DNA of 64,000 bases from Arthrobacter sp. 9V (lineage in GTDB: Bacteria > Actinomycetota > Actinomycetes > Actinomycetales > Micrococcaceae), in NCBI RefSeq assembly GCF_902506065.1, contig NZ_LR732912.1, forward strand, positions 1,682,742-1,746,741, in the 5' to 3' direction. A program made the translations under genes and the position numbers. The notes beneath the pieces are model-generated. The model was not told where the DNA came from. It saw only the letters and a list, made by a program, of their open reading frames with translations, and made no database searches. This document shows positions 45,630 through 57,302 of this stretch, one piece after another; within the stretch, counting starts at the first letter, position 1; each line of letters starts with the position of its first letter.

Positions 45630-47210
45630 GTGTTCAATTCACTCTCTGACCGGTTGACAGCAACCTTCAAGAACCTTCGTGGCAAGGGCCGCCTCACCGA
45701 GGCTGACGTCGACGCCACCGTTCGTGAGATTCGCCGTGCCTTGTTGGATGCGGACGTTGCAGTATCCGTGGTCCGCGAGTTCACCGGGCGTATTCGTGAA
45801 CGCGCCTTGGGCGCCGAAGTCTCGGGAGCGTTGAACCCGAGCCAGCAGATCGTCAAGATCGTCAACGAGGAACTCAAGGAGATCCTCGGCGGCGAAACCC
45901 GCCGTATCCGTTTGGCCAAGACCGGCCCCACCATCATCATGCTTGCCGGCCTCCAGGGTGCCGGAAAAACCACCCTTGCCGGCAAGTTATCCAAGTGGCT
46001 TAAGTCCCAGGGTCACAGCCCCATGCTGGTGGCTTGCGATCTTCAGCGTCCCAACGCTGTAACTCAGCTCCAGGTTGTTGGGCAGCGCGCGGGAGTTCCC
46101 GTGTTCGCCCCGCACCCCGGCGCCACCTCCGAGCTTGAGCACCCGGCCGGCGACCCCGTCGCCGTAGCCAAGGCCGGTGTGGAGGAAGCGCGCCAGAAGC
46201 TGCATGACGTGGTGATTGTTGACACTGCCGGTCGTCTTGGCGTGGATGCCGAGATGATGGATCAGGCCCGCCGCATCCGTCAGGCGATCATCCCCAACGA
46301 AGTCCTCTTCGTCATCGACTCCATGATCGGCCAGGATGCCGTAAACACGGCGATGGCGTTCGATGAGGGCGTCAACTTCACGGGCATCGTGCTGTCCAAG
46401 CTCGACGGCGATGCCCGCGGCGGCGCCGCGCTGTCGGTTGCGTCCGTCACCGGCAAGCCGGTGATGTTTGCCTCCACCGGTGAAGGCCTGGATGATTTTG
46501 AGCTCTTCCACCCGGACCGCATGGCTTCCCGCATCCTGGACATGGGTGATGTCCTCACCTTGATCGAACAGGCCGAGAAGGCATGGGACAAGGACGAAGC
46601 TGCCCGGATGGCGAAGAAGTTCGCCGATCAGGAAGACTTCACCCTGGACGACTTCCTCGCCCAGATGCAGCAGATCCGCAACATGGGCTCCATGAAGAAG
46701 ATGCTCATGATGATGCCGGGTGCGCAGAACATCCGCCAGCAGCTGGAGAACTTCGATGAAAAAGAGATCGACCGCGTCGAAGCAATCGTCCGCTCCATGA
46801 CTCCGCACGAGCGTGTTGCTCCGAAGATCATCAACGGCTCACGCCGTGCACGTATTGCCAAGGGTTCCGGTGTGCATGTGTCCGAGGTCAACGGCCTGCT
46901 GGAGCGTTTCGCCCAGGCCCAGAAGATGATGAAGAAGCTCGCCCAGGGCGGCGGCATGCCGGGTATGCCGGGAATGCCTGGCCTCGGTGGTCCTGGCGGT
47001 GGACGCAAGGGCGGCAAGAACGCGCCCAAAAAGAAGGCGCGCTCCGGCAACCCTGCCAAGGCAGCCCAGGAGCTTCGTGATGCCGAAGCCAAGCGGGCAA
47101 ACGCAGCCTCCGCAGCTCCCACTGGAGCGGCTTTTGGCCAAGGCGCAGCAGACTTTGATCCGTCATCGCTCAATCTTCCCAAGGGCTTCGAGAAGTTCCT
47201 CGGCAAATAG
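45630..47210 (+). CDS. ffh: Signal recognition particle protein Ffh
   Basis: 526 residues from GTG 45630. The NG domain has GLQGAGKTTLAGKL, LVACDLQRPNAVTQL, VDTAGRLGVDAEMMDQ and VLSKLDGDARGG. The Met-rich M domain follows (FLAQMQQIRNMGSMKKMLMMM region, broken into helices). After it, a Gly/Met/Pro stretch and a Lys-rich tail lengthen the protein compared with E. coli (453). It binds signal peptides and 4.5S RNA. Confidence 0.97.
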   Translation: MFNSLSDRLTATFKNLRGKGRLTEADVDATVREIRRALLDADVAVSVVREFTGRIRERALGAEVSGALNPSQQIVKIVNEELKEILGGETRRIRLAKTGPTIIMLAGLQGAGKTTLAGKLSKWLKSQGHSPMLVACDLQRPNAVTQLQVVGQRAGVPVFAPHPGATSELEHPAGDPVAVAKAGVEEARQKLHDVVIVDTAGRLGVDAEMMDQARRIRQAIIPNEVLFVIDSMIGQDAVNTAMAFDEGVNFTGIVLSKLDGDARGGAALSVASVTGKPVMFASTGEGLDDFELFHPDRMASRILDMGDVLTLIEQAEKAWDKDEAARMAKKFADQEDFTLDDFLAQMQQIRNMGSMKKMLMMMPGAQNIRQQLENFDEKEIDRVEAIVRSMTPHERVAPKIINGSRRARIAKGSGVHVSEVNGLLERFAQAQKMMKKLAQGGGMPGMPGMPGLGGPGGGRKGGKNAPKKKARSGNPAKAAQELRDAEAKRANAASAAPTGAAFGQGAADFDPSSLNLPKGFEKFLGK

Positions 47211-47221
47211 TCCGTAGCTGA

Positions 47222-47264
47222 CATCCCCACCGCTTCGCTGTTTGGGATGGCCGCTGTGGGGATG
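47222..47264 (+). terminator. Possible terminator after ffh
   Basis: CATCCCCAC (47222-47230) pairs with GTGGGGATG (47256-47264) across a 25-nt loop. No U-tract is seen. Confidence 0.4.
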
Positions 47265-47305
47265 GTCGCTGTTGAGATGTCTGAGCCGTGGAATAGGCTG
47301 AATCA

Positions 47306-50034
<2,729 letters not shown>

Positions 50035-50036
50035 TT

Positions 50037-51122
50037 ATGATGGCCAACATCATCGAATTCAGGGGTCCTGCACTTGTCTCGGCGCACGAAGAGCGCCAAG
50101 GTCTGTGGTCCGTGGACGGTACCTTGACGTTCCAGCGCCCTGCTTCTGCGCCGGACAGGGTGTTGGAGGGCTGGGTCCTGCCGGGTCTGGTTGACGCCCA
50201 CTGCCACATCGGACTCGGCGCAGGAGGAGCGGTGGATGAGCAGGCTACCCTCCTTCAGGCCCAAGCGGACCTTGAGGCCGGGACGCTGCTCATCCGCGAT
50301 TGCGGATCACCAGGCGATACCCGCTGGGTGCAGCAACGAACAGACCTGCCCCGGCTCATCCGTTCAGGCCGGCATATTGCCCGAAGCCGGCGATACCTCC
50401 GAGGACTGGGCCACGAAATTGAGCCTGATGAACTTGTTGAGACCGTCCGAAAGGAAGCCCGGGACGGGGATGGTTGGGTAAAACTGGTGGGTGACTGGAT
50501 AGATCGCAGCATTGGTGATCTCGCGCCCTCCTTTCCCGCCCGGACCGTGAAGGAAGCCATCTCAGCGGCACATAATGAAGGCGCCAGAGTTACGGCTCAC
50601 TGTTTCGGTGAGGACACGATCGATCACATGCTGGATGCCAACATCGATTGCATTGAGCACGCCACCGGTCTGCTTCCCAGACATCTTGCGCGTTTGGTTG
50701 AACAGTCAGTTCCGATTGTTCCCACGCTGGTCAATATCGCTACTTTCCCGGATATAGCCGCCCAGGCTGCGCCTAAATTTCCGGATTACGCGGAGCGCAT
50801 GCTTCGGCTCTGGGATGGTCGTCGTGAGCGCGTGTTGGAGGCCTTCGAGGCGGGGGTTTCCATCTATGCCGGCACAGATGCGGGCAGCGTCATCAAGCAC
50901 GGCCGGATTACGGATGAAATGCAGGAACTGCACGACGCCGGCCTGCCGCCGGCGGCGGTCCTGCACGCCGCAACATGGGGCGCCCGGGCGTGGCTGGGGG
51001 CGGAGGGTATCAGCGAAGGTGCGAGTGCCGACGTCGTAGTGTGCAGTGAGGATCCGAGGCGCGAACTTGCGACTGTTGCAGCGTTAAAACACATCGTTAT
51101 ACGCGGCAAGGTGGTCCGTTAG
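50037..51122 (+). CDS. Amidohydrolase family protein
   Basis: 361 residues from ATG 50037 or 50040. Metal-binding motifs are LVDAHCHIG (HxH), VTAHCFGED, CIEHATG and YAGTDAGS, the pattern of the imidazolonepropionase/prolidase-like amidohydrolases with a TIM barrel. AAVLHAATWGARAWLG and ADVVVCSEDP end it as usual. The substrate is unknown. It is divergent to thiC over a short gap holding the thiC promoter. Confidence 0.87.
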   Translation: MMANIIEFRGPALVSAHEERQGLWSVDGTLTFQRPASAPDRVLEGWVLPGLVDAHCHIGLGAGGAVDEQATLLQAQADLEAGTLLIRDCGSPGDTRWVQQRTDLPRLIRSGRHIARSRRYLRGLGHEIEPDELVETVRKEARDGDGWVKLVGDWIDRSIGDLAPSFPARTVKEAISAAHNEGARVTAHCFGEDTIDHMLDANIDCIEHATGLLPRHLARLVEQSVPIVPTLVNIATFPDIAAQAAPKFPDYAERMLRLWDGRRERVLEAFEAGVSIYAGTDAGSVIKHGRITDEMQELHDAGLPPAAVLHAATWGARAWLGAEGISEGASADVVVCSEDPRRELATVAALKHIVIRGKVVR

Positions 51123-51149
51123 GGCAGAAAGTGCTCCATTAGGAATAAA

Positions 51150-51161
51150 TTGAAGCTTCAA
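51150..51161. promoter_or_regulatory. Palindromic operator candidate TTGAAGCTTCAA
   Basis: A perfect 12-bp palindrome lies 60 nt before the VOC gene start in an AT-rich stretch unlike the surrounding high-GC DNA, flanked by AAA and TAATTT. Size and symmetry suit a MarR-type dimer. No regulator gene is nearby. Confidence 0.5.
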
Positions 51162-51220
51162 GTAATTTATAGAGGTAGGAAGGTGCCGATGCGCGGCAAC
51201 CTCAGAACCGGGAGCTTCAC

Positions 51221-52093
51221 ATGACCTCATCATCCAGCCAGGATCTTCTGCCTGCCGAACTCACCATGGGCACCGTCATGCTCAAGGTGGGCAATATGAA
51301 GGTCATGAGCGATTACTACCAGCGTGCCCTTGGTTTGGAGGTTGTGGCCGAGCAAGACGGTGGACTCTACCTGGGACGCGTGGGTAAGCCGGTGGTCCAC
51401 CTGGCCCCGGCAGCCGGACTTCAGGTCCCGGGGAGGGGGGAAGCCGGGCTGTTCCACACGGCAATACTGTTCAAGGACCAGCCATCGCTTGCCGCGACGA
51501 TCGCCACCGCCGCGGAATACGAACCCCGTGCTTTCGCGGGGAGCGCTGACCACCTGGTCAGCGAAGCCTTCTACTTCACCGACCCCGAAGGCAATGGAAT
51601 TGAGCTTTACTACGACAAGCCGCGCGAGTTCTGGCAGTGGGACGGCAAGAATGTTGTGATGGACAACGTGGCGTTGCCCCCGCAGCGCTTCCTCCAACAG
51701 CACCTTAGTGAAGCCGCCGTGACAGGCCAGCTCGAGGCCGCGGCGGGCATTGGCCATGTTCACCTGCAGGTGGGTGACGTGGAGACTGCGCAAGAGTTTT
51801 ACGTGGAAACCCTTGGGTTCGAGCGGACCGCAGGTTGGCACGGCCAGGCACTGTTCGTTTCGGCAGGTGGCTACCACCACCACATGGCCATGAACGTCTG
51901 GAACAGCCGGGGAGCAGGCCCGCGAAAGGACACCCTGGGCTTGGGTGAAGTACTGATCGAGGTCCCCGCCGGTGACGACATAGCAGCGCTGGCGGACCGA
52001 CTCAAAGTTGCGGGTGTGCGGAATCATCACACCGGAGCCGAGCTCCACTTCGAGGATCCCTGGCGGAACAAACTGCGGGTTGCAGTCCGCTAA
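51221..52093 (+). CDS. VOC-family ring-cleavage dioxygenase-like protein
   Basis: 290 residues made of two vicinal-oxygen-chelate modules (about 15-140 and 165-285). The first has MLKVGNMKVMSDYYQRALGL and FHTAILF; FTDPEGNGIELYYD closes it. The second starts GHVHLQVGDVETAQEFYVETLGF and has HFEDPWRNKLRV. The type resembles CatE/YfiE catechol 2,3-dioxygenase-like proteins, with His/Glu metal ligands. The substrate may be a catechol or quinone; this is inferred only. The upstream palindrome suggests inducible control. Confidence 0.85.
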   Translation: MTSSSSQDLLPAELTMGTVMLKVGNMKVMSDYYQRALGLEVVAEQDGGLYLGRVGKPVVHLAPAAGLQVPGRGEAGLFHTAILFKDQPSLAATIATAAEYEPRAFAGSADHLVSEAFYFTDPEGNGIELYYDKPREFWQWDGKNVVMDNVALPPQRFLQQHLSEAAVTGQLEAAAGIGHVHLQVGDVETAQEFYVETLGFERTAGWHGQALFVSAGGYHHHMAMNVWNSRGAGPRKDTLGLGEVLIEVPAGDDIAALADRLKVAGVRNHHTGAELHFEDPWRNKLRVAVR

Positions 52094-52215
52094 AGCCAAA
52101 TCCGCCGGATTGCCCGCGTGTCCGATGTGCTGCACTAGGCTGGACGGAGACGGCGCGGATCCATTCGGTTTCCGTGCCGCCGCCCCGTCAGCACAAAGGA
52201 ATGAGAGCACTTTCC

Positions 52216-52653
52216 ATGGGCTTTGCCGAAATTTTTGTAGCCACCCACGACGAAGCACTCAAGCGGGCTGCGGCCCTGGATAAAGGTGCGGATGTGACCG
52301 GACCGGCCGTGCGGATTGACGGCATTACCGACTTCGAGGTCGAACAACTGGGTGATCTTGCAGGTCAGGCCGTCCATGCCGCGGGAGCTGATTACGAGCT
52401 TGCCTTGGTGGATGTCACCAGTGATGCTCTCCTGGGTGTCCCCGAAGCCATGGTGCGGGCTCTTGCCGAGCTTCTCACTTACGAGAGCGAAGGCGACGCC
52501 AACGTTCTTGACGACGTCGCGGCCGCCTGGGCGGCGCAGGAGGATATGCCGTTCGACGCCACGCAATCGCGCCAATATGTCCAGCAGCTGGCTGTCCTCG
52601 CAACGGACGCTGAGAAGGCGGAGCGGACCGGCCTCTACGTCTGGTCTGAATGA
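52216..52653 (+). CDS. Conserved hypothetical protein
   Basis: 145 residues from ATG 52216; ATG 52201 is an alternative, with AAGGA directly attached. Acidic and Ala-rich, soluble, no membrane helix. The segments GFAEIFVATHDEALKRAA and DYELALVDVTSDALLGVPE suggest an alpha/beta fold. I do not recognise the family. It precedes the ribosomal cluster by 234 nt and may be separate from it. Confidence 0.65.
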   Translation: MGFAEIFVATHDEALKRAAALDKGADVTGPAVRIDGITDFEVEQLGDLAGQAVHAAGADYELALVDVTSDALLGVPEAMVRALAELLTYESEGDANVLDDVAAAWAAQEDMPFDATQSRQYVQQLAVLATDAEKAERTGLYVWSE

Positions 52654-52887
52654 GGCTCCGGACGGCGTTGGACCGCACAATATAGGGGAGTGTGGGCAAG
52701 AACACGCCGGCCCTCGTGCCCGAAGTCGTATTTACTCCGGGCATCTGGCACAATAGACAGGTACTCGATCGGTGCGGCCCCTCTCTCCGTGCTCGTATCT
52801 TGTCCTTCGAACCGTCAAGTATGGCCCGCCCCACGGGTGCAGAACGTCGGGTTCAACCTCGTTTCAGAAACAGGAGTGACCACAAAA

Positions 52888-53307
52888 GTGGCCGTAAAGA
52901 TTCGCCTTAAGCGCTTCGGTAAGATGCGCGCACCGTACTACCGCATTGTCGTCATGGATGCCCGCGCCAAGCGCGATGGCCGTGCCATCGAAGAGATCGG
53001 TAAGTACCACCCCACCGAAGAGCCGTCATACATCGAGGTCGCTTCCGAGCGCGCCCAGTACTGGCTTTCCGTTGGTGCCCAGCCCACCGAGCAGGTTGCC
53101 GCGATCCTCAAGATCACCGGTGACTGGCAGAAGTTCAAGGGCCTGCCGGGCCAGGAAGGCACCCTGAAGACCAAAGCTCCGAAGGAAGCCTTCGTAGCCC
53201 CGGAGAAGGGTTCCGTCATCATTCCGGAAGCCATCACCAAGAAGGCCAAGAAGGACGAAGCCGAAGCTCCGGCCGAGGCTGAAGCAGAGACCACCGAGGC
53301 TGAGTAA
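52888..53307 (+). CDS. rpsP: 30S ribosomal protein S16
   Basis: 139 residues from GTG 52888 with AGGAG 11 nt upstream. The S16 start [21 protein letters not shown] is clear. A Lys/Ala/Glu-rich tail of about 50 residues follows the core, as in other actinobacteria. It heads the cluster rpsP-khpA-rimM-trmD-rplS. CACAAT (52749-52754) is a possible -10 element, giving a leader of about 130 nt. Confidence 0.96.
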   Translation: MAVKIRLKRFGKMRAPYYRIVVMDARAKRDGRAIEEIGKYHPTEEPSYIEVASERAQYWLSVGAQPTEQVAAILKITGDWQKFKGLPGQEGTLKTKAPKEAFVAPEKGSVIIPEAITKKAKKDEAEAPAEAEAETTEAE

Positions 53308-53308
53308 G

Positions 53309-53551
53309 TTGCTGGCAGAAGCGCTCGAGCACTTGGTCCGTGGGATCGTTGACAGCCCTGAGGATGTCAAGGTCAGTGCCAAGAACAACCGCCGCGGGGA
53401 ATCCCTCGAGGTGCGCGTTCACCAGGAGGACCTCGGACGGGTGATCGGCCGTCAGGGACGCACCGCACGCGCTTTGCGCACTGTGGTTGCAGCCTTGGCT
53501 GGTGGCGAGCAGGTCAGGGTTGACGTCGTCGACACCGACCGTCGCCGGTAA
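53309..53551 (+). CDS. khpA: KH-domain RNA-binding protein
   Basis: 80 residues from TTG 53309, 1 nt after the rpsP stop. A single KH domain with the GxxG loop in GRVIGRQGRTARALR. KhpA proteins bind RNA, often with KhpB. A terminator-like hairpin follows, so rimM may be partly separate. Confidence 0.92.
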   Translation: MLAEALEHLVRGIVDSPEDVKVSAKNNRRGESLEVRVHQEDLGRVIGRQGRTARALRTVVAALAGGEQVRVDVVDTDRRR

Positions 53552-53575
53552 CGCGCTCAGCACTACTTGTCTTAG

Positions 53576-53620
53576 ATCCGGCCCCTTCACCGAATATGGT
53601 GGAGGGGCCGGATTGCTTTA
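53576..53620 (+). terminator. Hairpin between khpA and rimM
   Basis: ATCCGGCCCCT (53576-53586) pairs with AGGGGCCGGAT (53603-53613), with CACC/GGTG inside, followed by TGCTTTA. It may end the rpsP-khpA transcript or lower read-through into rimM. Confidence 0.7.
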
Positions 53621-53682
53621 TCCATCATTTCCTGTTCATTGCCGGAACGCGGCGTGGGCATTAGAAGAATTCAGAGGAACCC

Positions 53683-54237
53683 ATGCAGCTCCAGGTGGCC
53701 CGGATCGGCAAACCCCATGGCATTCGCGGCGAGGTTACGGTGCAGGTACTCACCGACGCCCCTTCCGAGCGCTTCGTCGCCGGAACCGAGTTCGTGGTGG
53801 AGCCGGCCTCCGCTGGCCCCCTGACCATCCGCAGCGCGCGGTGGAATAAGGACATCCTCCTGCTGGGTTTCGAAGAGATTGCCGACCGCAATGCGGCCGA
53901 GGTGATCCGGGGGGCGAAGCTCTTCATCGAAACCGAGGAACTCGACGACGAAGACGACGACGAGGGCTGGTACGAGCACGAGCTGGTTGGCTTGGAAGCC
54001 CGGGTTGGTTCGCAAGTAGTGGGCACGGTCGCCGCTCTTACCACCCTGCCCGTCCAGGACCTGCTCACTGTCAAGGCTGCGGACGGCAAGGAAATCCTTA
54101 TACCCTTCGTCGATGAAATCGTCCCGGAGGTCAACGTCCAGGATGGCTACATCCTCATTACTCCGCCGGCGGGCCTTTTCGAGATCAATGACGAGAACCC
54201 CAAGGAGCCCAAGGACAGCGCCGGGGATGATGCCTGA
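53683..54237 (+). CDS. rimM: 16S rRNA processing protein RimM
   Basis: 184 residues. It assists 30S maturation. The start LQVARIGKPHGIRGEVTV is the RimM N-domain. The C-terminal PRC barrel begins at WYEHELVGLEARV and includes LLTVKAADGKEILIPFVDE. An acidic EELDDEDDDE insert lies between. It abuts trmD with no gap. Confidence 0.95.
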   Translation: MQLQVARIGKPHGIRGEVTVQVLTDAPSERFVAGTEFVVEPASAGPLTIRSARWNKDILLLGFEEIADRNAAEVIRGAKLFIETEELDDEDDDEGWYEHELVGLEARVGSQVVGTVAALTTLPVQDLLTVKAADGKEILIPFVDEIVPEVNVQDGYILITPPAGLFEINDENPKEPKDSAGDDA

Positions 54238-55038
54238 ATGAGGATCGATGTTGTCAGTATCTTTCCTGAGTACCTTGCACCGCTGGAACTTTCACTCATA
54301 GGCAAGGCCCGCCAGGACGGGTTGCTGGAGTTGAACGTCCATGATCTGCGTACCTTCACCACGGACAGGCACCGGACGGTGGATGACACCCCCTACGGTG
54401 GTGGCGCCGGAATGGTCATGAAACCTGAACCGTGGGCCCAAGCGCTGGAATCGGTGGCCGCAGTCCGTGAAGGCTCCAAGCCGGTCCTGATTGTTCCATC
54501 GCCGGCAGGGGAGAAGTTCAACCAGGCCCTGGCCTACGAGCTCGCAGAAGAAGAGCAACTCGTCTTCGCATGCGGCCGCTATGAAGGCATTGACGAGCGC
54601 GTTATTGATTGGGCTCAGGACCACTTTACTGTCCGGCCTGTCAGCCTGGGCGACTACGTCCTCAATGGTGGCGAGGTGGCAGTTTTGGCCATGGTGGAAG
54701 CGATCGGCCGCCTCCTGCCAGGAGTGGTGGGCAATCCGGAGTCACTGATTGAGGAATCCCACTCTGATGGCCTTTTGGAGTACCCCGTTTACACCAAGCC
54801 CTCAGCGTGGCGGGATCATGATGTTCCTCCCATCCTCCTCAGCGGCAACCACGGCAAGATAGCGCAATGGCGCCGGCATGAGCAGTACCGCCGGACCGCC
54901 GAGCGCAGGCCGGATCTCATGGAAGGGTTCGACGCCGGTGTCCTGAGTCGCGCAGACCGGCAGGCCCTCGCGGACCTCGGGTACGACGTCGTTGATGGCC
55001 GCCTGCGTGCCAAGCACGGCGGCAAGACGGAAAACTAA
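54238..55038 (+). CDS. trmD: tRNA (guanine(37)-N1)-methyltransferase
   Basis: 266 residues starting at the base after the rimM stop. It methylates G37 of tRNAs to prevent frameshifting. The SPOUT knot is seen in [26 protein letters not shown] and [17 protein letters not shown]. Family length. Confidence 0.96.
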   Translation: MRIDVVSIFPEYLAPLELSLIGKARQDGLLELNVHDLRTFTTDRHRTVDDTPYGGGAGMVMKPEPWAQALESVAAVREGSKPVLIVPSPAGEKFNQALAYELAEEEQLVFACGRYEGIDERVIDWAQDHFTVRPVSLGDYVLNGGEVAVLAMVEAIGRLLPGVVGNPESLIEESHSDGLLEYPVYTKPSAWRDHDVPPILLSGNHGKIAQWRRHEQYRRTAERRPDLMEGFDAGVLSRADRQALADLGYDVVDGRLRAKHGGKTEN

Positions 55039-55126
55039 GCGCACTTCCCGCCGTCGAAAGTTGCGGGGGGACGGGCAGTTGGCCGGATGGTTGCGACTAT
55101 GGCAGAATTAACCCTTGTGTCTGCTG

Positions 55127-55157
55127 GGCTGACACCTGCCACAGGGGGAGTTCAGCC
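55127..55157 (+). other. Hairpin in the rplS leader
   Basis: GGCTGA (55127-55132) pairs with TCAGCC (55152-55157), with CCTG-CCA-CAGG inside. It lies in the 266-nt gap before rplS. A ribosomal-protein leader role is possible but unproven. Confidence 0.35.
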
Positions 55158-55304
55158 AACAGTCGGACAACCCGGCGATGCCAATCAGTGGCGGAGCCGG
55201 ACACTAAGAAACTTCGGCGGAGATTTCCGGTATGCCTTCGTGCGCCGGGCTTGTCTGCCGTAACCCAAAGTGAATGACCTGTGGCGTTCACCAGGAGTGG
55301 ATTA

Positions 55305-55658
55305 ATGCATATCCTCGATAGCGTAGATGCAGCCTCGCTGCGTAATGATGTTCCGGAGTTCCGTGCGGGCGACACCCTCAAGGTTCACGTCAACATCATC
55401 GAAGGCAAGAACTCCCGTGTCCAGGTATTCCAGGGCTTCGTCCTGGGCCGCCAGGGTGACGGCGTTCGCGAAACCTTCACCGTGCGCAAGGTTTCCTTCG
55501 GTGTCGGCGTAGAGCGTACCTTCCCGGTACACTCCCCGATCATCGACAAGATCGAGGTCGTCACCAAGGGTGACGTCCGCCGCGCCAAGCTTTACTACAT
55601 GCGCGCACTGCGCGGTAAGGCTGCAAAGATCAAGGAAAAGCGCGACTTCGCCAAGTAA
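55305..55658 (+). CDS. rplS: 50S ribosomal protein L19
   Basis: 117 residues from ATG 55305 with AGGAG 7 nt before it. The core [20 protein letters not shown] and [14 protein letters not shown] are L19. The frame extends to 55281 but family N-termini start at MHILDSVD. It lies 266 nt after trmD, so an own promoter is likely. Confidence 0.96.
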   Translation: MHILDSVDAASLRNDVPEFRAGDTLKVHVNIIEGKNSRVQVFQGFVLGRQGDGVRETFTVRKVSFGVGVERTFPVHSPIIDKIEVVTKGDVRRAKLYYMRALRGKAAKIKEKRDFAK

Positions 55659-55738
55659 GTCCTCCGACTTATGTAACGGGTCCAGGATTCGTGCCCGGTT
55701 GTTCCGGAGCAATCCGCAACGCAACAGGGATACGAGTC

Positions 55739-56416
55739 ATGGACACATCAGAACGCCAGCCCCGGAAACAGGGCTGGCGTTTTGTTTTGCTCGCACTGGT
55801 GTTGGCCGTGGCCATCAGCGGTTTGGTTCGGTCCTTATGGCTGGATGTCTATTACATCCCGTCCGAGTCCATGGAACCCTTACTCGAAGAAGGGGACCGG
55901 ATCCTCGTCTCGCGGACGGCCTTCGATACTGAGCCGATACGCCGCGGTGACGTTGTGGTCTTCGACGGCCGAGGTTCCTTCGCCCCTCTGAGCAGTGGAC
56001 AGGGGCCTTTTGTGGATGCGGTGTCGGCCGCAAGCCAGTGGTTCGGGCTCACGGGCAGCGACACCACCTACGTCAAGCGGGTCATTGGGGTGGGCGGGGA
56101 TCACGTCCAATGCTGCGATGCAGCGGGGCAGCTCACGGTGAACGGTCAGGTTCTTGAGGAACCCTATCTGTATCCGGGAGACGAACCCAGCCAGCAGAAA
56201 TTCGACGTCGTGGTCCCTGGGGACCGGCTCTGGCTCATGGGTGACCACCGTTCCCGTTCCGCTGATTCGCGGGGGCTGCTGGGTGCCCCGGGTGGCGGCA
56301 TGGTCCCCGTTGAGCGCGTTTTAGGCCGGCCGGTCCGGATTGTCTGGCCACTTGATAGATTTGCAGAGGTGCCTCGCTCAGCGCAGGCCGAAACACCACC
56401 GAGGAACGGACAGTAA
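55739..56416 (+). CDS. lepB: Signal peptidase I (first of a tandem pair)
   Basis: 225 residues from ATG 55739. One membrane helix (15-32) is followed by the S26 catalytic site [17 protein letters not shown], Ser44. The general base Lys is in TTYVKRVIGVGGD. LMGDHRSRSADSRG is box E. It cleaves signal peptides of exported proteins outside the membrane. It lies just after rplS and directly before a second copy. Confidence 0.94.
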   Translation: MDTSERQPRKQGWRFVLLALVLAVAISGLVRSLWLDVYYIPSESMEPLLEEGDRILVSRTAFDTEPIRRGDVVVFDGRGSFAPLSSGQGPFVDAVSAASQWFGLTGSDTTYVKRVIGVGGDHVQCCDAAGQLTVNGQVLEEPYLYPGDEPSQQKFDVVVPGDRLWLMGDHRSRSADSRGLLGAPGGGMVPVERVLGRPVRIVWPLDRFAEVPRSAQAETPPRNGQ

Positions 56417-57286
56417 ATGCCGGACAAAGCTCCAGAGAATCCCGAGCGGTACGACGACGACGCCCGGCTCTCGGACGGAACGGCCAGGGCCGCGGGCACG
56501 GCTGAGTCCCGCCCCGTTGACGACGTCAGGCCCGGTGCAAGCGCCGCAGCGGACGAGTCACGGTCGAGGGATTCCGAGGGAGGATCCCACGCAGCTGAGA
56601 AACCGCGCAGGAACCCCGTGCTCGTATGGGTCAAGGAGATCGTCACAGTAGTGGCGATCGCCCTGGTGTTGTCCTTCCTTCTTAAGACTTTCCTGTTCAG
56701 GGCGTTCTACATCCCGTCCGAGTCCATGGAAAGCACTCTGGATGTCAACGATCGCATCTTCATCAATCTCCTGGTGCCTGGTCCCTTCGATCTCGCGCGC
56801 GGGGACGTTGTGGTGTTCAGGGATACGCAGGCTTGGTTGCCTCCAGTGGCGGCGAAGCCTGCCGGGCCTATGGACTGGGTGGGAGATGGCTTGGAGTTCG
56901 TTGGTTTGGCTCCTGATAATACTGATCAGCATCTGGTCAAACGCATTATTGGTCTTCCGGGCGACAGGGTTTCCTGCTGTGACGCAGAGGGCCGTCTCTC
57001 CATCAACGGCGTGCCGGTTAACGAGACCTACATCAACCCCGCTGAGGTGCCGCAGCCGAAGACCTTCGATATTGTGGTTCCGGAAGGAAAGGTGTGGGTT
57101 ATGGGAGATAACCGCAACCACTCCGAAGATTCCCGGATGCACCAGGAGGTCAACGGCGGTTTCATCAACATTGAAGATGTTGAAGGCAAAGCCACCGTCA
57201 TTGCCTGGCCCATTAACCGTTGGACCATCCTCGATAACTATCAGGACGTTTTCCGTGACGTCCCTGAAGGCACCCCGGCAAAGTAA
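56417..57286 (+). CDS. lepB: Signal peptidase I (second of a tandem pair)
   Basis: 289 residues, start at the base after the previous stop. A cytoplasmic, charged and disordered part (1-65) precedes the membrane helix (about 72-92). The catalytic Ser103 is in [16 protein letters not shown] and the Lys is in [27 protein letters not shown] is box E. Its larger N-terminus and different substrate cleft suggest a different preference from the first. Confidence 0.94.
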   Translation: MPDKAPENPERYDDDARLSDGTARAAGTAESRPVDDVRPGASAAADESRSRDSEGGSHAAEKPRRNPVLVWVKEIVTVVAIALVLSFLLKTFLFRAFYIPSESMESTLDVNDRIFINLLVPGPFDLARGDVVVFRDTQAWLPPVAAKPAGPMDWVGDGLEFVGLAPDNTDQHLVKRIIGLPGDRVSCCDAEGRLSINGVPVNETYINPAEVPQPKTFDIVVPEGKVWVMGDNRNHSEDSRMHQEVNGGFINIEDVEGKATVIAWPINRWTILDNYQDVFRDVPEGTPAK

Positions 57287-57302
57287 GGTTCTTGGCAAAC
57301 TC

